Below, piece after piece: positions 18,253-27,165 of a stretch of 64,000 bases of DNA. Both the position numbers and the translations under genes were made by a program. Origin of the DNA: DATBGZ01 sp036557785 (GTDB taxonomy: Bacteria > Actinomycetota > Actinomycetes > Mycobacteriales > Micromonosporaceae); the NCBI GenBank assembly GCA_036557785.1, contig DATBGZ010000088.1, positions 1 through 64,000 on the forward strand, written 5' to 3'. The stretch's first letter is position 1. Every line of letters begins with the position of its first letter. The notes beneath the pieces are model-generated. The model was given only the letters and a program-made list of their open reading frames with translations, was not told the origin of the DNA and ran no database searches.

Positions 18253-19380
18253 ATGACCGAGACTGTGCAGCGGGACATGCCGGCGATCGAGCTCGTTGAC
18301 GTGGCGAAGACGTACCACGCCCACGGCGAGGACGTCCACGCGGTCCAGGAGATGAACCTCGCCATCGCCGAGGGTGAGTTCTTCTCCCTGCTCGGCCCCT
18401 CCGGCTGCGGCAAGACCACGACGATGCGCATGATCGCGGGGTTCGAGGACCCGACGAAGGGCTCGGTCTTCCTGCACGGCGGCGACGTGACCGGGGTCCC
18501 GCCGCACAAGCGCAGCGTCAACATGGTCTTCCAGTCGTACGCGCTGTTCCCGCACATGACGGTCCAGGAGAACGTGGCGTTCGGGCTCAAGCGCAAGGGC
18601 GTGCCATCCGCTCAGATTCGCCAGCAGGTTGGCGACATGCTCGCCGTCGTCGATCTCGCCGGACGCCAGATGCGGCGCCCCCGTGAGCTGTCCGGTGGCC
18701 AGCAGCAGCGCGTGGCGCTGGCCCGGGCGCTGGTCAACAAACCTCGTGCGCTTCTGCTCGACGAGCCGCTCGGAGCGCTGGACCTCAAGCTGCGCCAGCA
18801 TATGCAGGTCGAGCTCAAGCGGATCCAGCGCGAGGTCGGTATCACCTTCGTCTATGTGACGCACGACCAGGGTGAGGCTCTGACGATGTCGGACCGCATC
18901 GCGGTCATGAACGACGGGCGCATTGAGCACCTCGGCACGCCCCGGGAGATCTACGAGCGCCCGGCCACCAAGTTCGTGGCCGGATTCATCGGGACGTCCA
19001 ACCTGCTCGCGGGCACCGTCGCCGCGATCGACGCCGGCCGGGCCGTCATCCCAGTGGGTCCGGGTGAGCAGATCCTCGTGCCGCTACGGCCGGGCAGCGC
19101 CGTGGCGGCGGGCGGGCCGCTGGAGCTCTCGGTCCGGCCCGAGAAGATCGACATGAGCATCGCCGCCCCGTCGGCCAACGACCGGTGCGTGGTGCGCGGC
19201 GTCGTCACGGAGGTCGTCTACCTGGGCACCTCGACCAACTACAACGTCACCACCTCGACGGGGGCCGAGGTCATGGTCTTCGACCAGAACGCCTCCAACT
19301 CGGAGGACATCGCCTCCCGCGGCGACCACGTCTTCCTGTCCTGGAACCCGCAACACTCCTACCCGATTGGAGCCCAATGA
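18253..19380 (+). CDS. potA: Polyamine ABC transporter ATPase (PotA-like)
   Basis: 375 residues. ATP-hydrolysing subunit of a spermidine/putrescine-type importer, at the cytoplasmic face of the membrane. Walker A GPSGCGKTTTMRMIAG (about 49), Q-loop VFQSYALFPHMTV, signature ELSGGQQQRVALARAL and Walker B LLLDEPLGALD are all intact. A C-terminal TOBE-type regulatory domain covers about 285-370. Starts 7 bp after the aldehyde dehydrogenase and overlaps potD by 4 bp (ATGA). The neighbours (aldehyde dehydrogenase, amine oxidase) point to a polyamine substrate rather than the other ligands of this large family. Confidence 0.9.
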   Translation: MTETVQRDMPAIELVDVAKTYHAHGEDVHAVQEMNLAIAEGEFFSLLGPSGCGKTTTMRMIAGFEDPTKGSVFLHGGDVTGVPPHKRSVNMVFQSYALFPHMTVQENVAFGLKRKGVPSAQIRQQVGDMLAVVDLAGRQMRRPRELSGGQQQRVALARALVNKPRALLLDEPLGALDLKLRQHMQVELKRIQREVGITFVYVTHDQGEALTMSDRIAVMNDGRIEHLGTPREIYERPATKFVAGFIGTSNLLAGTVAAIDAGRAVIPVGPGEQILVPLRPGSAVAAGGPLELSVRPEKIDMSIAAPSANDRCVVRGVVTEVVYLGTSTNYNVTTSTGAEVMVFDQNASNSEDIASRGDHVFLSWNPQHSYPIGAQ

Positions 19381-20621
19381 AGGATAGATCCGTCGATCCG
19401 GCGTTCCTGCGGGGCGTGACCCAGCGCCGGCTCAGCCGCCGTGACATGCTGCGCATCTCGGGGCTCTCCGCCGCGACGATGGCGTTCGCTGCCGCGTGCG
19501 GGGTCAAGGGTCAGGGGACCCCCGCGGTCACCGCAGCCCCTGACTTCTGGGCGGACAAGACCAAGCACGGCACGCTCAACTTCGCCAACTGGCCGCTCTA
19601 CATGGACACGGACAACAAGCCCGAACTGACCAAGTTCACCCAGGAGACCGGCATCACGGTCAACTACCAGGAGGTCATCGAGGACGACCCGTCCTGGTTC
19701 GCCAAGGTCCAGCCCCAGCTCGCGGCCCACCAGTCCATCGGCTACGACCTGCAGGTCATCACCAACGGCTGGGAGTTCACCCAGTTCAAGCAGCTCGGCT
19801 ACCTGGCGCCCCTGGACCACACCAAGCTGACGAACTTCACCGCCAACGCCGACCCCGTGTACACGCAGTCCTCCTACGACCCGGGCAATGTCTTCAGCGT
19901 GCCGTGGGCCTCCGGCATGACCGGCATCGCCTACGACCCGGACAAGACGGGCCGACCGATCACGAAGCTGGCCGATCTCTGGGACCCGGCCTTCAAGGGC
20001 AAGGTCGGCATGATGTCCGACGCCCAGGAGATCGCGAACTTCGGGCTCCTGAAGCTCGGCATCGACCCCAAGTCCTCGACGCCGGCTGACTGGCAGCGGG
20101 CGGCGGACGAGCTGCAGCGGCAGAAGGACCTCGGCGTCGTTCGCAAGTACTACGACCAGGGCTACGCCGACGCGCTCTCCAACGGCGAGATCTGGGTGAC
20201 CATGGCGTGGTCGGGCGACATCCTGCAGCTCAATATCTCCAACGGGACGAACCTCCAGTTCGTGGTCCCCGAGGAGGGCGGCACGCTCTGGACCGACAAC
20301 ATGACGATCCCGGTCACCGCCGACAACCCGGTCGACGCGATGATGCTGCTCGACTTCTTCTACCGCCCCGACATCGCGGCCTCGCTGGCCGAGTACATCG
20401 GCTACGTGACTCCGGTGCCCGGCGCCAAGGCCCTGATCCAGAAGGATGCCGACGACGCCGACAACGCCGACGACCGGGACTACTTCGAGACGCTCGTCGA
20501 CAGCCCGCTCGTCTTCCCGGACGAGGCCACGCTGGCGAAGCTGTACCGCTACGTCGAGTTCGCCACGTCAGACCTGCACCAGCAGTTCACGGCGGTCTTC
20601 GAGCCGATCACGCTCACCTGA
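19377..20621 (+). CDS. potD: Polyamine-binding lipoprotein (PotD-like)
   Basis: 414 residues. Extracellular substrate-binding protein of the importer. ATG 19377 overlaps the potA stop. The N terminus has a twin-arginine motif (SRRDMLRI, R21-R22) followed by a hydrophobic stretch and a lipobox ending at Cys41 (AAAC), suggesting Tat export and lipid anchoring. The mature part resembles PotD/PotF (NWPLYMD, PQLAAHQSIGYDL, VPWASGMTGIAYDP). A 49-bp gap with AGGAG separates it from potB. Confidence 0.9.
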   Translation: MKDRSVDPAFLRGVTQRRLSRRDMLRISGLSAATMAFAAACGVKGQGTPAVTAAPDFWADKTKHGTLNFANWPLYMDTDNKPELTKFTQETGITVNYQEVIEDDPSWFAKVQPQLAAHQSIGYDLQVITNGWEFTQFKQLGYLAPLDHTKLTNFTANADPVYTQSSYDPGNVFSVPWASGMTGIAYDPDKTGRPITKLADLWDPAFKGKVGMMSDAQEIANFGLLKLGIDPKSSTPADWQRAADELQRQKDLGVVRKYYDQGYADALSNGEIWVTMAWSGDILQLNISNGTNLQFVVPEEGGTLWTDNMTIPVTADNPVDAMMLLDFFYRPDIAASLAEYIGYVTPVPGAKALIQKDADDADNADDRDYFETLVDSPLVFPDEATLAKLYRYVEFATSDLHQQFTAVFEPITLT

Positions 20622-20670
20622 CCCCGCACCACACAGGACACAAAGGACAGACTCGAACAGAGGAGCGGCC

Positions 20671-21534
20671 ATGGCCACCCTGCGCGCCAAGTTGGCGCCC
20701 TACGCGCTGGTGCTGCCGGCGGGGCTGTGGCTGCTCCTCTTTTTCGTCGTGCCCATGGTGGCGATGCTCTCGCTCTCGCTCCAGCAGGGCGACCTCCTCG
20801 AGGGCTACCAGCAGACCTGGCACTGGCGGACCTACACCGACGCGATCAGCACCTACGACAAGCAGATCATCCGATCGCTCGAATACGGTCTCATCACCAC
20901 GGTCGCGCAGGTGGTGCTCGCCTTCCCGATCGGCTACTACATCGCCTTCAAGGCCGGTCGGAACAAGTCGACCTACCTGTTCATCCTGTTGCTGCCGTTC
21001 TTCGTCTCGTTCGTGCTGCGGACGATCTCGTGGCAGTTCATCCTCACCGACGACGGCATGGTGCTGAGCCGCCTGAAGCACTGGGGGCTGGTGGCCGAGA
21101 ACTTCCACATTCTCGGGACCCCCACCGCGGTCGTCTTCGGCCTGACCTACAACTACCTGCCGTTCATGGTGCTGCCGATCTACGTGGCCCTGGAGCGGAT
21201 CGACCCCCGCCTCATGGAGGCGGCTCGGGACCTTTACGCCAATCCGGTTCAGGTATTCGGCCGGGTCGTCTTCCCGCTCGCCTTGCCGGGCGTCTTCGCC
21301 GGTGTGCTCATGACCTTCGTGCCGGCCAGCGCCGACTACGTGAACTCGACCGTGCTCGGCAGCTCCAGTACGACGATGATCGGGAACGTGGTCCAGTTCC
21401 AGTATCTGAGTAGCCAGAACTACCCGACCGCGTCGGCATTGTCGTTCGCGCTGATGGCGATCCTGCTCGTCGGAATCTTCGTCTACGCCCGGATCCTGGG
21501 AACGGAGGACGTCATGACGGTGGCGGCCCGATGA
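20671..21534 (+). CDS. potB: Polyamine ABC transporter permease (PotB-like)
   Basis: 287 residues with six membrane helices. The coupling (EAA) loop EAARDLYANPVQVFGRVVFP is near residues 178-197 and contacts the PotA ATPase. ATG 20671 is preceded by GAGGAG and gives the normal N terminus; the frame stays open upstream to 20446, inside potD. ATGA overlap with potC at 21531-21534. Confidence 0.92.
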   Translation: MATLRAKLAPYALVLPAGLWLLLFFVVPMVAMLSLSLQQGDLLEGYQQTWHWRTYTDAISTYDKQIIRSLEYGLITTVAQVVLAFPIGYYIAFKAGRNKSTYLFILLLPFFVSFVLRTISWQFILTDDGMVLSRLKHWGLVAENFHILGTPTAVVFGLTYNYLPFMVLPIYVALERIDPRLMEAARDLYANPVQVFGRVVFPLALPGVFAGVLMTFVPASADYVNSTVLGSSSTTMIGNVVQFQYLSSQNYPTASALSFALMAILLVGIFVYARILGTEDVMTVAAR

Positions 21535-22409
21535 CCGACGTAGCCCCGCGCACGACTCTGTCCACACTGGACCCCGACGATGTCCCCACGCCCGAGCCGC
21601 AGGCCCGGCGGCATCGGAGGGCGACCGGCCGGCGGGCAGAGCGCGCCCTGTTCGTCTATACCTGGCTGGTCATCGCCTGGCTCTGCACCCCGATCGCCGT
21701 GATGATCATGTTCGGGTTCAACAACACCCAGGGCCGGTACAACACGGTGTGGAACGGCTTCACGCTGAAGTGGTACGGGAGGCTCTTCGACATCCCGGCA
21801 TTGAGCGACGCGATCATCAACTCGTTGATCCTCGCCGTGCTGGACATGCTCATCGCCGGCGCCCTCGGCACCATGCTCGGCCTCGCGCTCGGCAAGTACC
21901 GCTTCCGCGGTCAGGGCGTGACCAACCTCGTCATGTTCGCGACGATCTCCTCGCCGGAACTCGTCATGGGCGCGTCGCTGCTCTCGTTCTTCGTCACCCT
22001 CGGCGTCGGTCTGGGCATGGTCACCATCCTCATCGCCCACGTCATGTTCTCCATCTCGTTCGTCGCCGTGATCGTGCGCAGCCGGGTGATCACGCTGGAC
22101 CCGAACCTCGAGGAGGCGGCGCGCGACCTGGGCGCCAATCCCTTCACCACGTTCTGGCTTGTCACGTTCCCGATGATCTTTCCCGCGGTTCTCTCCGGTG
22201 GGCTGCTCGCGTTCGCGCTGTCGATCGACGACTTCGTGATCACGCAGTTCAACTCGGGCACGACCATCACCTTCCCGCTCTGGATCTGGGGTGCGACGCG
22301 GCTGGGTCTGCCACCGCAGGTCAACGTGATGGGGACCCTGATCTTCGCGGTCGGCCTGGTCATCGCCGTCGCCAACGCGGTCGTGGCCCGGCGGCGGGCC
22401 CGGCGATGA
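21531..22409 (+). CDS. potC: Polyamine ABC transporter permease (PotC-like)
   Basis: 292 residues; six membrane helices after a cytoplasmic N-terminal tail of about 40 residues that is longer than in PotC of enteric bacteria and rich in Arg. EAA loop EAARDLGANPFTTFWLVTFP at about 197-216. Coupled to potB by ATGA. The 13-mer GTCCACACTGGAC lies in its N-terminal coding region (21560-21572). Confidence 0.92.
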   Translation: MTDVAPRTTLSTLDPDDVPTPEPQARRHRRATGRRAERALFVYTWLVIAWLCTPIAVMIMFGFNNTQGRYNTVWNGFTLKWYGRLFDIPALSDAIINSLILAVLDMLIAGALGTMLGLALGKYRFRGQGVTNLVMFATISSPELVMGASLLSFFVTLGVGLGMVTILIAHVMFSISFVAVIVRSRVITLDPNLEEAARDLGANPFTTFWLVTFPMIFPAVLSGGLLAFALSIDDFVITQFNSGTTITFPLWIWGATRLGLPPQVNVMGTLIFAVGLVIAVANAVVARRRARR

Positions 22410-22421
22410 CCCGATAGGGCG

Positions 22422-23840
22422 ATGAGCCGACGCGAGCCGGTGAGTCCAGCCGTTGCCCGGGCACTCGCCGATGCGCGCCCGCGTCCCTACTGGCTGGACC
22501 AGCCGGACGCGCCCGAGGCATCCCCGCCGCTGACCGGGTCGACCCGGGTGCATCTCGCGGTCATCGGCGGTGGCTTCTCCGGGCTGTGGACGGCGGTGCT
22601 GGCCAAGGAGCGCGACCCTGCTCGCGACGTGGTCCTGCTCGAAGCGAGCACGGTCGGCTGGGCCGCGTCGGGACGCAACGGCGGGTTCTGCTCCGCCAGC
22701 CTGACCCATGGGCTGGGTAACGGGGTCTCCCGCTTCCCCGAGGAAATCGATCAGCTTGAGCGGCTTGGTCGGGCCAACCTGGATGAGGTCTCCGCCGCTG
22801 TCGCCCGGTATGGCATCGAGTGCGGGTTCGCGCGCACCGGCGACATCACGGTCGCGACACGGCCGTGGCAGGTCGCGGGTCTGCACGAGTACGCCGAGTT
22901 GGCGCGCCGGCACGGCGGCCACGTCACGCTGCTGGATACCGCAGCCGTACGGGCCCAGGTCAACTCGCCCACGTACCTGGCCGGGGTCTGGGATCGCGAC
23001 GGGTGCGCGATGCTCGACCCGGCGCGCCTGGCCTGGGGACTGCGTGCGACCTGCCTGCGCCTGGGCGTGCGCGTGCACGAGCAGAGCCCGGTGCTGGGCA
23101 TCGACCGGGTGGGAAACCTGCTGCGGCTGCGGACACCGACCGGGTACGTGGACGCGGACCGGGTCGCGCTGGCGACCGGGACGCAGACGGGGCTGCTGCA
23201 TCGGCTGCGCAACTATGTGGTTCCCGTCTATGACTATGCGCTGATGACCGAACCGCTGACGGCGAGCCAACTCGCGTCGATCGGTTGGGCGAACCGGCAG
23301 GGTGTGGGCGACAGCGCCAACCAGTTCCACTACTACCGGCTCACCGGGGACAACCGCATCCTGTGGGGCGGTTACGACGCGGTCTACTACGCCGGTGGCC
23401 GGATCAGGCCCAGCCACGACCAGCGCCCGGCAACATTCACGAAGCTCGCCGCGCACTTCTTCGATACATTTCCCCAGCTCGCAGGCGTGAGGTTCACCCA
23501 CCGGTGGGGCGGCGTGATCGACACATGCAGCCGGTTCTGTGCGTTCTTCGGCCGGGCGTACGGTGGGCGGCTCGCCTACGCCGCGGGGTACACCGGTCTG
23601 GGCGTGGGGGCGACCCGGTTCGGCGCCGCGGTCATGCTCGACCTGCTCGCGGGCGAGCCGACCGAGCTGACCCGGCTGCGGATGGTTGGCACCAGACCCG
23701 TTCCCTTTCCGCCGGAGCCGCTGCGCACGGCGGTGATCCAACTCACGCGCTGGTCGATCGACCGCGCCGACCGCGACGAGGGGCGGCGCAACCTCTGGCT
23801 GCGCACGCTCGATCGGCTGGGTCTCGGCTATGACTCCTGA
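22422..23840 (+). CDS. FAD-dependent amine oxidoreductase, PuuB-like (module 1)
   Basis: 472 residues of the DAO superfamily. FAD-binding motif VIGGGFSGLWTAVLAKE near residue 47, and the family-typical WAASGRNGGFCSASLTHG. The N terminus (PYWLDQP) and overall layout match the paralog at 34892-36274 and gamma-glutamylputrescine oxidases, which release an aldehyde, ammonia and H2O2. No gamma-glutamylpolyamine synthetase is in the window, so direct oxidation of a polyamine is as plausible as the Puu route. It is 12 bp after potC and ends the module. The 3' end overlaps the convergent TIGR03089 gene by 13 bp. Confidence 0.87.
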   Translation: MSRREPVSPAVARALADARPRPYWLDQPDAPEASPPLTGSTRVHLAVIGGGFSGLWTAVLAKERDPARDVVLLEASTVGWAASGRNGGFCSASLTHGLGNGVSRFPEEIDQLERLGRANLDEVSAAVARYGIECGFARTGDITVATRPWQVAGLHEYAELARRHGGHVTLLDTAAVRAQVNSPTYLAGVWDRDGCAMLDPARLAWGLRATCLRLGVRVHEQSPVLGIDRVGNLLRLRTPTGYVDADRVALATGTQTGLLHRLRNYVVPVYDYALMTEPLTASQLASIGWANRQGVGDSANQFHYYRLTGDNRILWGGYDAVYYAGGRIRPSHDQRPATFTKLAAHFFDTFPQLAGVRFTHRWGGVIDTCSRFCAFFGRAYGGRLAYAAGYTGLGVGATRFGAAVMLDLLAGEPTELTRLRMVGTRPVPFPPEPLRTAVIQLTRWSIDRADRDEGRRNLWLRTLDRLGLGYDS

Positions 23841-24520
23841 CCGAGCGGGGCCGCACGCTCGATGGCGAGGCGCTGCGCGAGCCGACCCGCGTCGAGGTGA
23901 CGGCACAGCACCGTGGAGGCACCCGCCAGCAGCGGAGCGACCAGCCACACCGCGGGGTCAGGGTGCTCATCGACGTCGATCAGGACGCGGGCGGGCACCC
24001 GGACTGCGCGCGCGATCAGGTCTGTATGGGTCGGCCCGTCGACGAACGCCCGCTGCCCGGGCTCGGTCGCCAGGGCCGGGAGGCGGTCGCCGTACGGGCG
24101 TACCTCGACGATGAAGTCCGACGTTGCCCGCGGTGGGCCATCCCGGAACGGCATGCCGAACGGGGCGAGCGCGAGCGCGTAGACCTCGTCCGCGGTCGGG
24201 GCGCTCGCGCCCTCGGCGACGAAGCCGACCGCCGCGCTGCCCGCCCCGTCCCGGTCGACGGACAACCCCGCGGCCCAACACCCGAGCAGGACCGCTGCCG
24301 TCTGCCAGTGGGGTGGCAGCCGCACGGCCGCGACCTGCCCCGGCGTCACGCCCACGCCGTCGATCAGCAGGTTCGCGGTCTTCGCCACCCAGTTCGCGAG
24401 CGTGGCCCGCGAGAGTTCGGCCCGCTCGCCCGTGGCGTCGTCATAGAAGGTGATCAACGGCTGGTCGGGTCGCGTGGCGACGTGGGCCGCGAACGCGTGC
24501 ACCACCGTGGCGGTCGTCAT
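23828..24520 (-). CDS. TIGR03089-family protein (truncated adenylation-domain relative)
   Basis: 230 residues. Resembles the N-terminal part of AMP-dependent acyl-CoA synthetases (LITFYDDATGERAELSRATL, LPPHWQTAAVLLGCWAAG) but has neither the Ser/Thr/Gly-rich P-loop nor the C-terminal lysine domain, so it is not a working ligase. This short form is a known actinobacterial family next to the mannose/glycosyltransferase genes; function unknown. ATG 24520 is chosen because TACGGT lies 7 nt upstream (leaderless); GTG 24529 would overlap that element. The stop overlaps the convergent FAD oxidase by 13 bp. Confidence 0.82.
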   Translation of the reverse strand: MTTATVVHAFAAHVATRPDQPLITFYDDATGERAELSRATLANWVAKTANLLIDGVGVTPGQVAAVRLPPHWQTAAVLLGCWAAGLSVDRDGAGSAAVGFVAEGASAPTADEVYALALAPFGMPFRDGPPRATSDFIVEVRPYGDRLPALATEPGQRAFVDGPTHTDLIARAVRVPARVLIDVDEHPDPAVWLVAPLLAGASTVLCRHLDAGRLAQRLAIERAAPLGQES

Positions 24521-24527
24521 CGAGGTC

Positions 24528-24533
24528 ACCGTA
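24528..24533 (-). promoter_or_regulatory. -10 element of leaderless TIGR03089 gene
   Basis: TACGGT on the minus strand, 7 nt before ATG 24520. The placement decides between the two nearby start codons. Confidence 0.45.
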
Positions 24534-24596
24534 CGGCAGGCGGGTGCTGCGTCGCGGGCCCGCCCCGGGTGAACGCCCGGCGTAGGCTCCGGGCAG

Positions 24597-24672
24597 GTGA
24601 GGCGTCATGCAGGCAGGGCCTCACGCGTGCAGGGCGTCAGGCGTGCAGGGCGCAACGCACGCGAGGCGTCAC
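24597..24672. repeat. Short direct repeats in 5' region of glycosyltransferase gene
   Basis: GCGTGCAGGGCG occurs at 24625-24636 and 24641-24652 (16-bp period), and GAGGCGTCA at 24599-24607 and 24663-24671. These lie between a TAGGCT -10-like hexamer (24583-24588) and the glycosyltransferase start, so they would be in its untranslated leader. Confidence 0.55.
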
Positions 24673-24708
24673 CGAGCATCGCAGCGAGGAACGAGCGAGG
24701 AGCGGACC

Positions 24709-25884
24709 GTGCCGAACCGGACTGACCCGTTGGGGTCGCAGGTGAGCGGGTCGCCCCGCGTCCTCGTCGACGCGACCAGCGTGCCGGCCGACCGGGGTGG
24801 GGTTGGGCGCTACGTCGACGGTCTGCTCGGGGCGCTGGGCCAGCGTGGCGTCAGCCTCGCCGTGGTCTGCCAACGGACGGACGTGGAGCGCTACGAGCGA
24901 CTGCTGCCGGGTAGCGAGGTGGTCGCCGCACCCGCGGCGGTGACACACCGGCCGGCGCGGCTGGCCTGGGAGCAGACCGGGCTCGTGCTGCTCGCCCAGC
25001 AACTGCGGGCGGACGTGCTGCACTCGCCCTTCTACACCTGCCCGCTGCGTGCCGCCTGCGCGGTCACCGTGACCGTGCACGACGCGACCTTCTTCACCGA
25101 GCCGGAGCACTACGACAAGTCACGGCGGACGTTCTTCCGCTCCGCCACGAGGACCGCTCTGCGGCGCGCGGCACGGGTGATCGTGCCGAGCAAGGCAACC
25201 CGCGACGAGTTGATCCGTCTGCTCGACGCCGACCCGGGACGCATCGACGTCGCCTACCACGGCGTCGACCCGGTCGCCTTTCACGCGCCCAACGAGGAGG
25301 AGAAGGCCCGGGTGCGGGCGCGGCTGGGGCTGCCGGAGAGCCCGTACGTGGCCTTCCTGGGCGCCAACGAGCCGCGCAAGAACGTCCCCAACCTCATCCG
25401 GGGCTGGGTGCTGGCGTGCAGCGACCGCCGGGAGCCCCCCGCGCTGGTGCTGGCCGGGGGTCAGGGCCACGACGACGAGATCGACCAGGCGGCAGCGGCC
25501 GTGCCCGAGCCGCTGCGCCTGCTGCGCCCGGGGTACCTGCGCTTCGGCGACCTGCCGGGCTTTCTCGGCGGGGCGATTGTCACGGCCTACCCGTCCTACG
25601 GCGAGGGGTTCGGCCTGGCCGTGCTGGAGGCGATGGCGTGCGGCGCCCCGGTGCTCACCACGCCCCGGCTCTCGCTGCCCGAGGTCGGCGGCGACGCGGT
25701 GGCATACACGGGCCCCGAACCGGACGAGATCGCCCGGGACCTGGCCGCCCTGCTCGACGACCCGTCGCGTCGGCGGGAGCTCGCGGCCGCGGGCCTGGCT
25801 CGGGCGAAGGAGTTCACCTGGGACGCCAGTGCCGATGTCCACCTCGCGGCGTGGTCGCGGGCTGCTGAGGGCTTGAAAGGGTAA
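24709..25884 (+). CDS. GT4-family glycosyltransferase, mannosyltransferase-like
   Basis: 391 residues, GT-B fold. Seen: the N-terminal glycine-rich acceptor loop DRGGVGRYVDGLL (about 25-37) and the C-terminal nucleotide-sugar motif PSYGEGFGLAVLEAMACGAPV region (about 296-316) with the EX7E glutamates. It probably transfers mannose or another hexose to an envelope acceptor; the adjacent GDP-mannose-forming gene supports a GDP-mannose donor. GTG 24709 is chosen because GGAG lies about 6 nt upstream; the frame is open to 24607 without support. No membrane helices. Confidence 0.85.
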   Translation: MPNRTDPLGSQVSGSPRVLVDATSVPADRGGVGRYVDGLLGALGQRGVSLAVVCQRTDVERYERLLPGSEVVAAPAAVTHRPARLAWEQTGLVLLAQQLRADVLHSPFYTCPLRAACAVTVTVHDATFFTEPEHYDKSRRTFFRSATRTALRRAARVIVPSKATRDELIRLLDADPGRIDVAYHGVDPVAFHAPNEEEKARVRARLGLPESPYVAFLGANEPRKNVPNLIRGWVLACSDRREPPALVLAGGQGHDDEIDQAAAAVPEPLRLLRPGYLRFGDLPGFLGGAIVTAYPSYGEGFGLAVLEAMACGAPVLTTPRLSLPEVGGDAVAYTGPEPDEIARDLAALLDDPSRRRELAAAGLARAKEFTWDASADVHLAAWSRAAEGLKG

Positions 25885-25912
25885 TAACCCCCGCAAGTAG
25901 GGCATTTTGCCC
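25879..25912 (+). terminator. Two small hairpins after glycosyltransferase
   Basis: GGGT-AATA-ACCC (25879-25890) overlaps the TAA stop, and GGGC-ATTTT-GCCC (25900-25912) follows. Both are short four-pair stems with A/T loops, unusual in this GC-rich DNA. Possibly a weak terminator, or sites in the manC promoter region. Confidence 0.3.
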
Positions 25913-26022
25913 GCGCTCGGCGTAACGTCAGGCGGCGTGTTGTCAAACGGTGATCTCTTCGCGAGGGACCCGTCAGCTTCAGCCCATTCTGCGGACGACA
26001 CGATGTCGGGCATGATGGCCGG

Positions 26023-27153
26023 ATGACGTTCTACGCCGTCATCCCGGCAGGTGGGAGCGGGACCCGGCTCTGGCCGCTGTCCCGCGCCGAACAGCCCAAG
26101 TTCCTCCACGCGCTGACCGGGCCGGCGCAGTCGATGCTCCAGGCGACCGTGAGCCGGCTGGCACCGCTGTCACCGCCGGAGTGCACCTTCGTCGTCACCG
26201 GTGCTGCCCACGCCGCCGCGGTCGCCCGCCAACTGCCCGAGCTGCCCGACCAGAACCTCCTGGTCGAGCCGTCGCCACGCGACTCCTGCGCCGCGATCGG
26301 GCTCGCCGCCGCGGTGATCGCCCGACGCGATCCGCAGGCCATCATGGGCTCCTTCGCCGCCGATCACCTGGTGCGCCAGCCCGACGCGTTCGTGGCCGCA
26401 ATCCGGGCTGCGGTCGTTGGCGCGCAGCGGGGTCTGCTCATGACGGTCGGCATCACACCGACCCATCCCGAGACCGGATACGGCTACCTGCGTTGGGGCG
26501 AGAGCGACGGCCTACAGGGCGAGGGCTCGGAAGGCGGCATCGCGAGGGTCGCCGAGTTCAAGGAGAAGCCCACCGCCGACGTAGCGGCCGAGTACCTGCG
26601 ATCCGGCCAGTACCTGTGGAACGCGAGCATGTTCGTCTGGCGCGTCGACGTGTTTCTCGCCGAGCTCGCCCGCCAGCAGCCGGCTCTGCACGCGGGACTC
26701 ACGGCGATCGCCGAGGCTTGGGCGACGCCGGACCAGGACGCGGTCATCGGCGAGATCTGGCCCACGCTGCCCCGCATCTCGGTGGACCACGCGGTGATGG
26801 AGGGCGCGGCCGACATCGGGATGGTGGCCACCGTGCCCGGCGACTTCGGCTGGACCGACGTGGGCGACTTCCACACGCTGGGTGAGGTGCTCGCCCAGGA
26901 GGAGTTCGGCGGCACGGACGACGCGGGCAACGTGATCGTGGCGGAGCCGGACTCCGTATTGCTGCAGGACACGACCGGCTCGGTGGTGGTCTCCCAGTCC
27001 GGCCGGCTGGTCGCCATGCTGGGCATGCGCGACGCGGTCGTGGTCGATACGGCCGACGCCCTGCTCGTCTGCAGTCGCAAGCAGGCGCAGGAGATCAAGG
27101 GGATCGTCGACGAACTCGAACGCCGCGGCGGCTCGCACTCCCACCTGCTCTGA
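26023..27153 (+). CDS. manC: Mannose-1-phosphate guanylyltransferase
   Basis: 376 residues. Makes GDP-mannose from mannose-1-phosphate and GTP; cytosolic. Nucleotidyltransferase signature AGGSGTRLWPLSR (about 7-19) and the sugar-binding segment FKEKPTADVA (about 181). The length matches the short, monofunctional form without the fused isomerase cupin. CATGAT ends 6 nt before ATG 26023 and no ribosome site is visible, so the mRNA may be leaderless. Works with the phosphomannomutase at 42597-43976 and supplies the preceding glycosyltransferase. Converges with fbiB, leaving 12 bp. Confidence 0.92.
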   Translation: MTFYAVIPAGGSGTRLWPLSRAEQPKFLHALTGPAQSMLQATVSRLAPLSPPECTFVVTGAAHAAAVARQLPELPDQNLLVEPSPRDSCAAIGLAAAVIARRDPQAIMGSFAADHLVRQPDAFVAAIRAAVVGAQRGLLMTVGITPTHPETGYGYLRWGESDGLQGEGSEGGIARVAEFKEKPTADVAAEYLRSGQYLWNASMFVWRVDVFLAELARQQPALHAGLTAIAEAWATPDQDAVIGEIWPTLPRISVDHAVMEGAADIGMVATVPGDFGWTDVGDFHTLGEVLAQEEFGGTDDAGNVIVAEPDSVLLQDTTGSVVVSQSGRLVAMLGMRDAVVVDTADALLVCSRKQAQEIKGIVDELERRGGSHSHLL

Positions 27154-27165
27154 CGCTCGCCCCGA

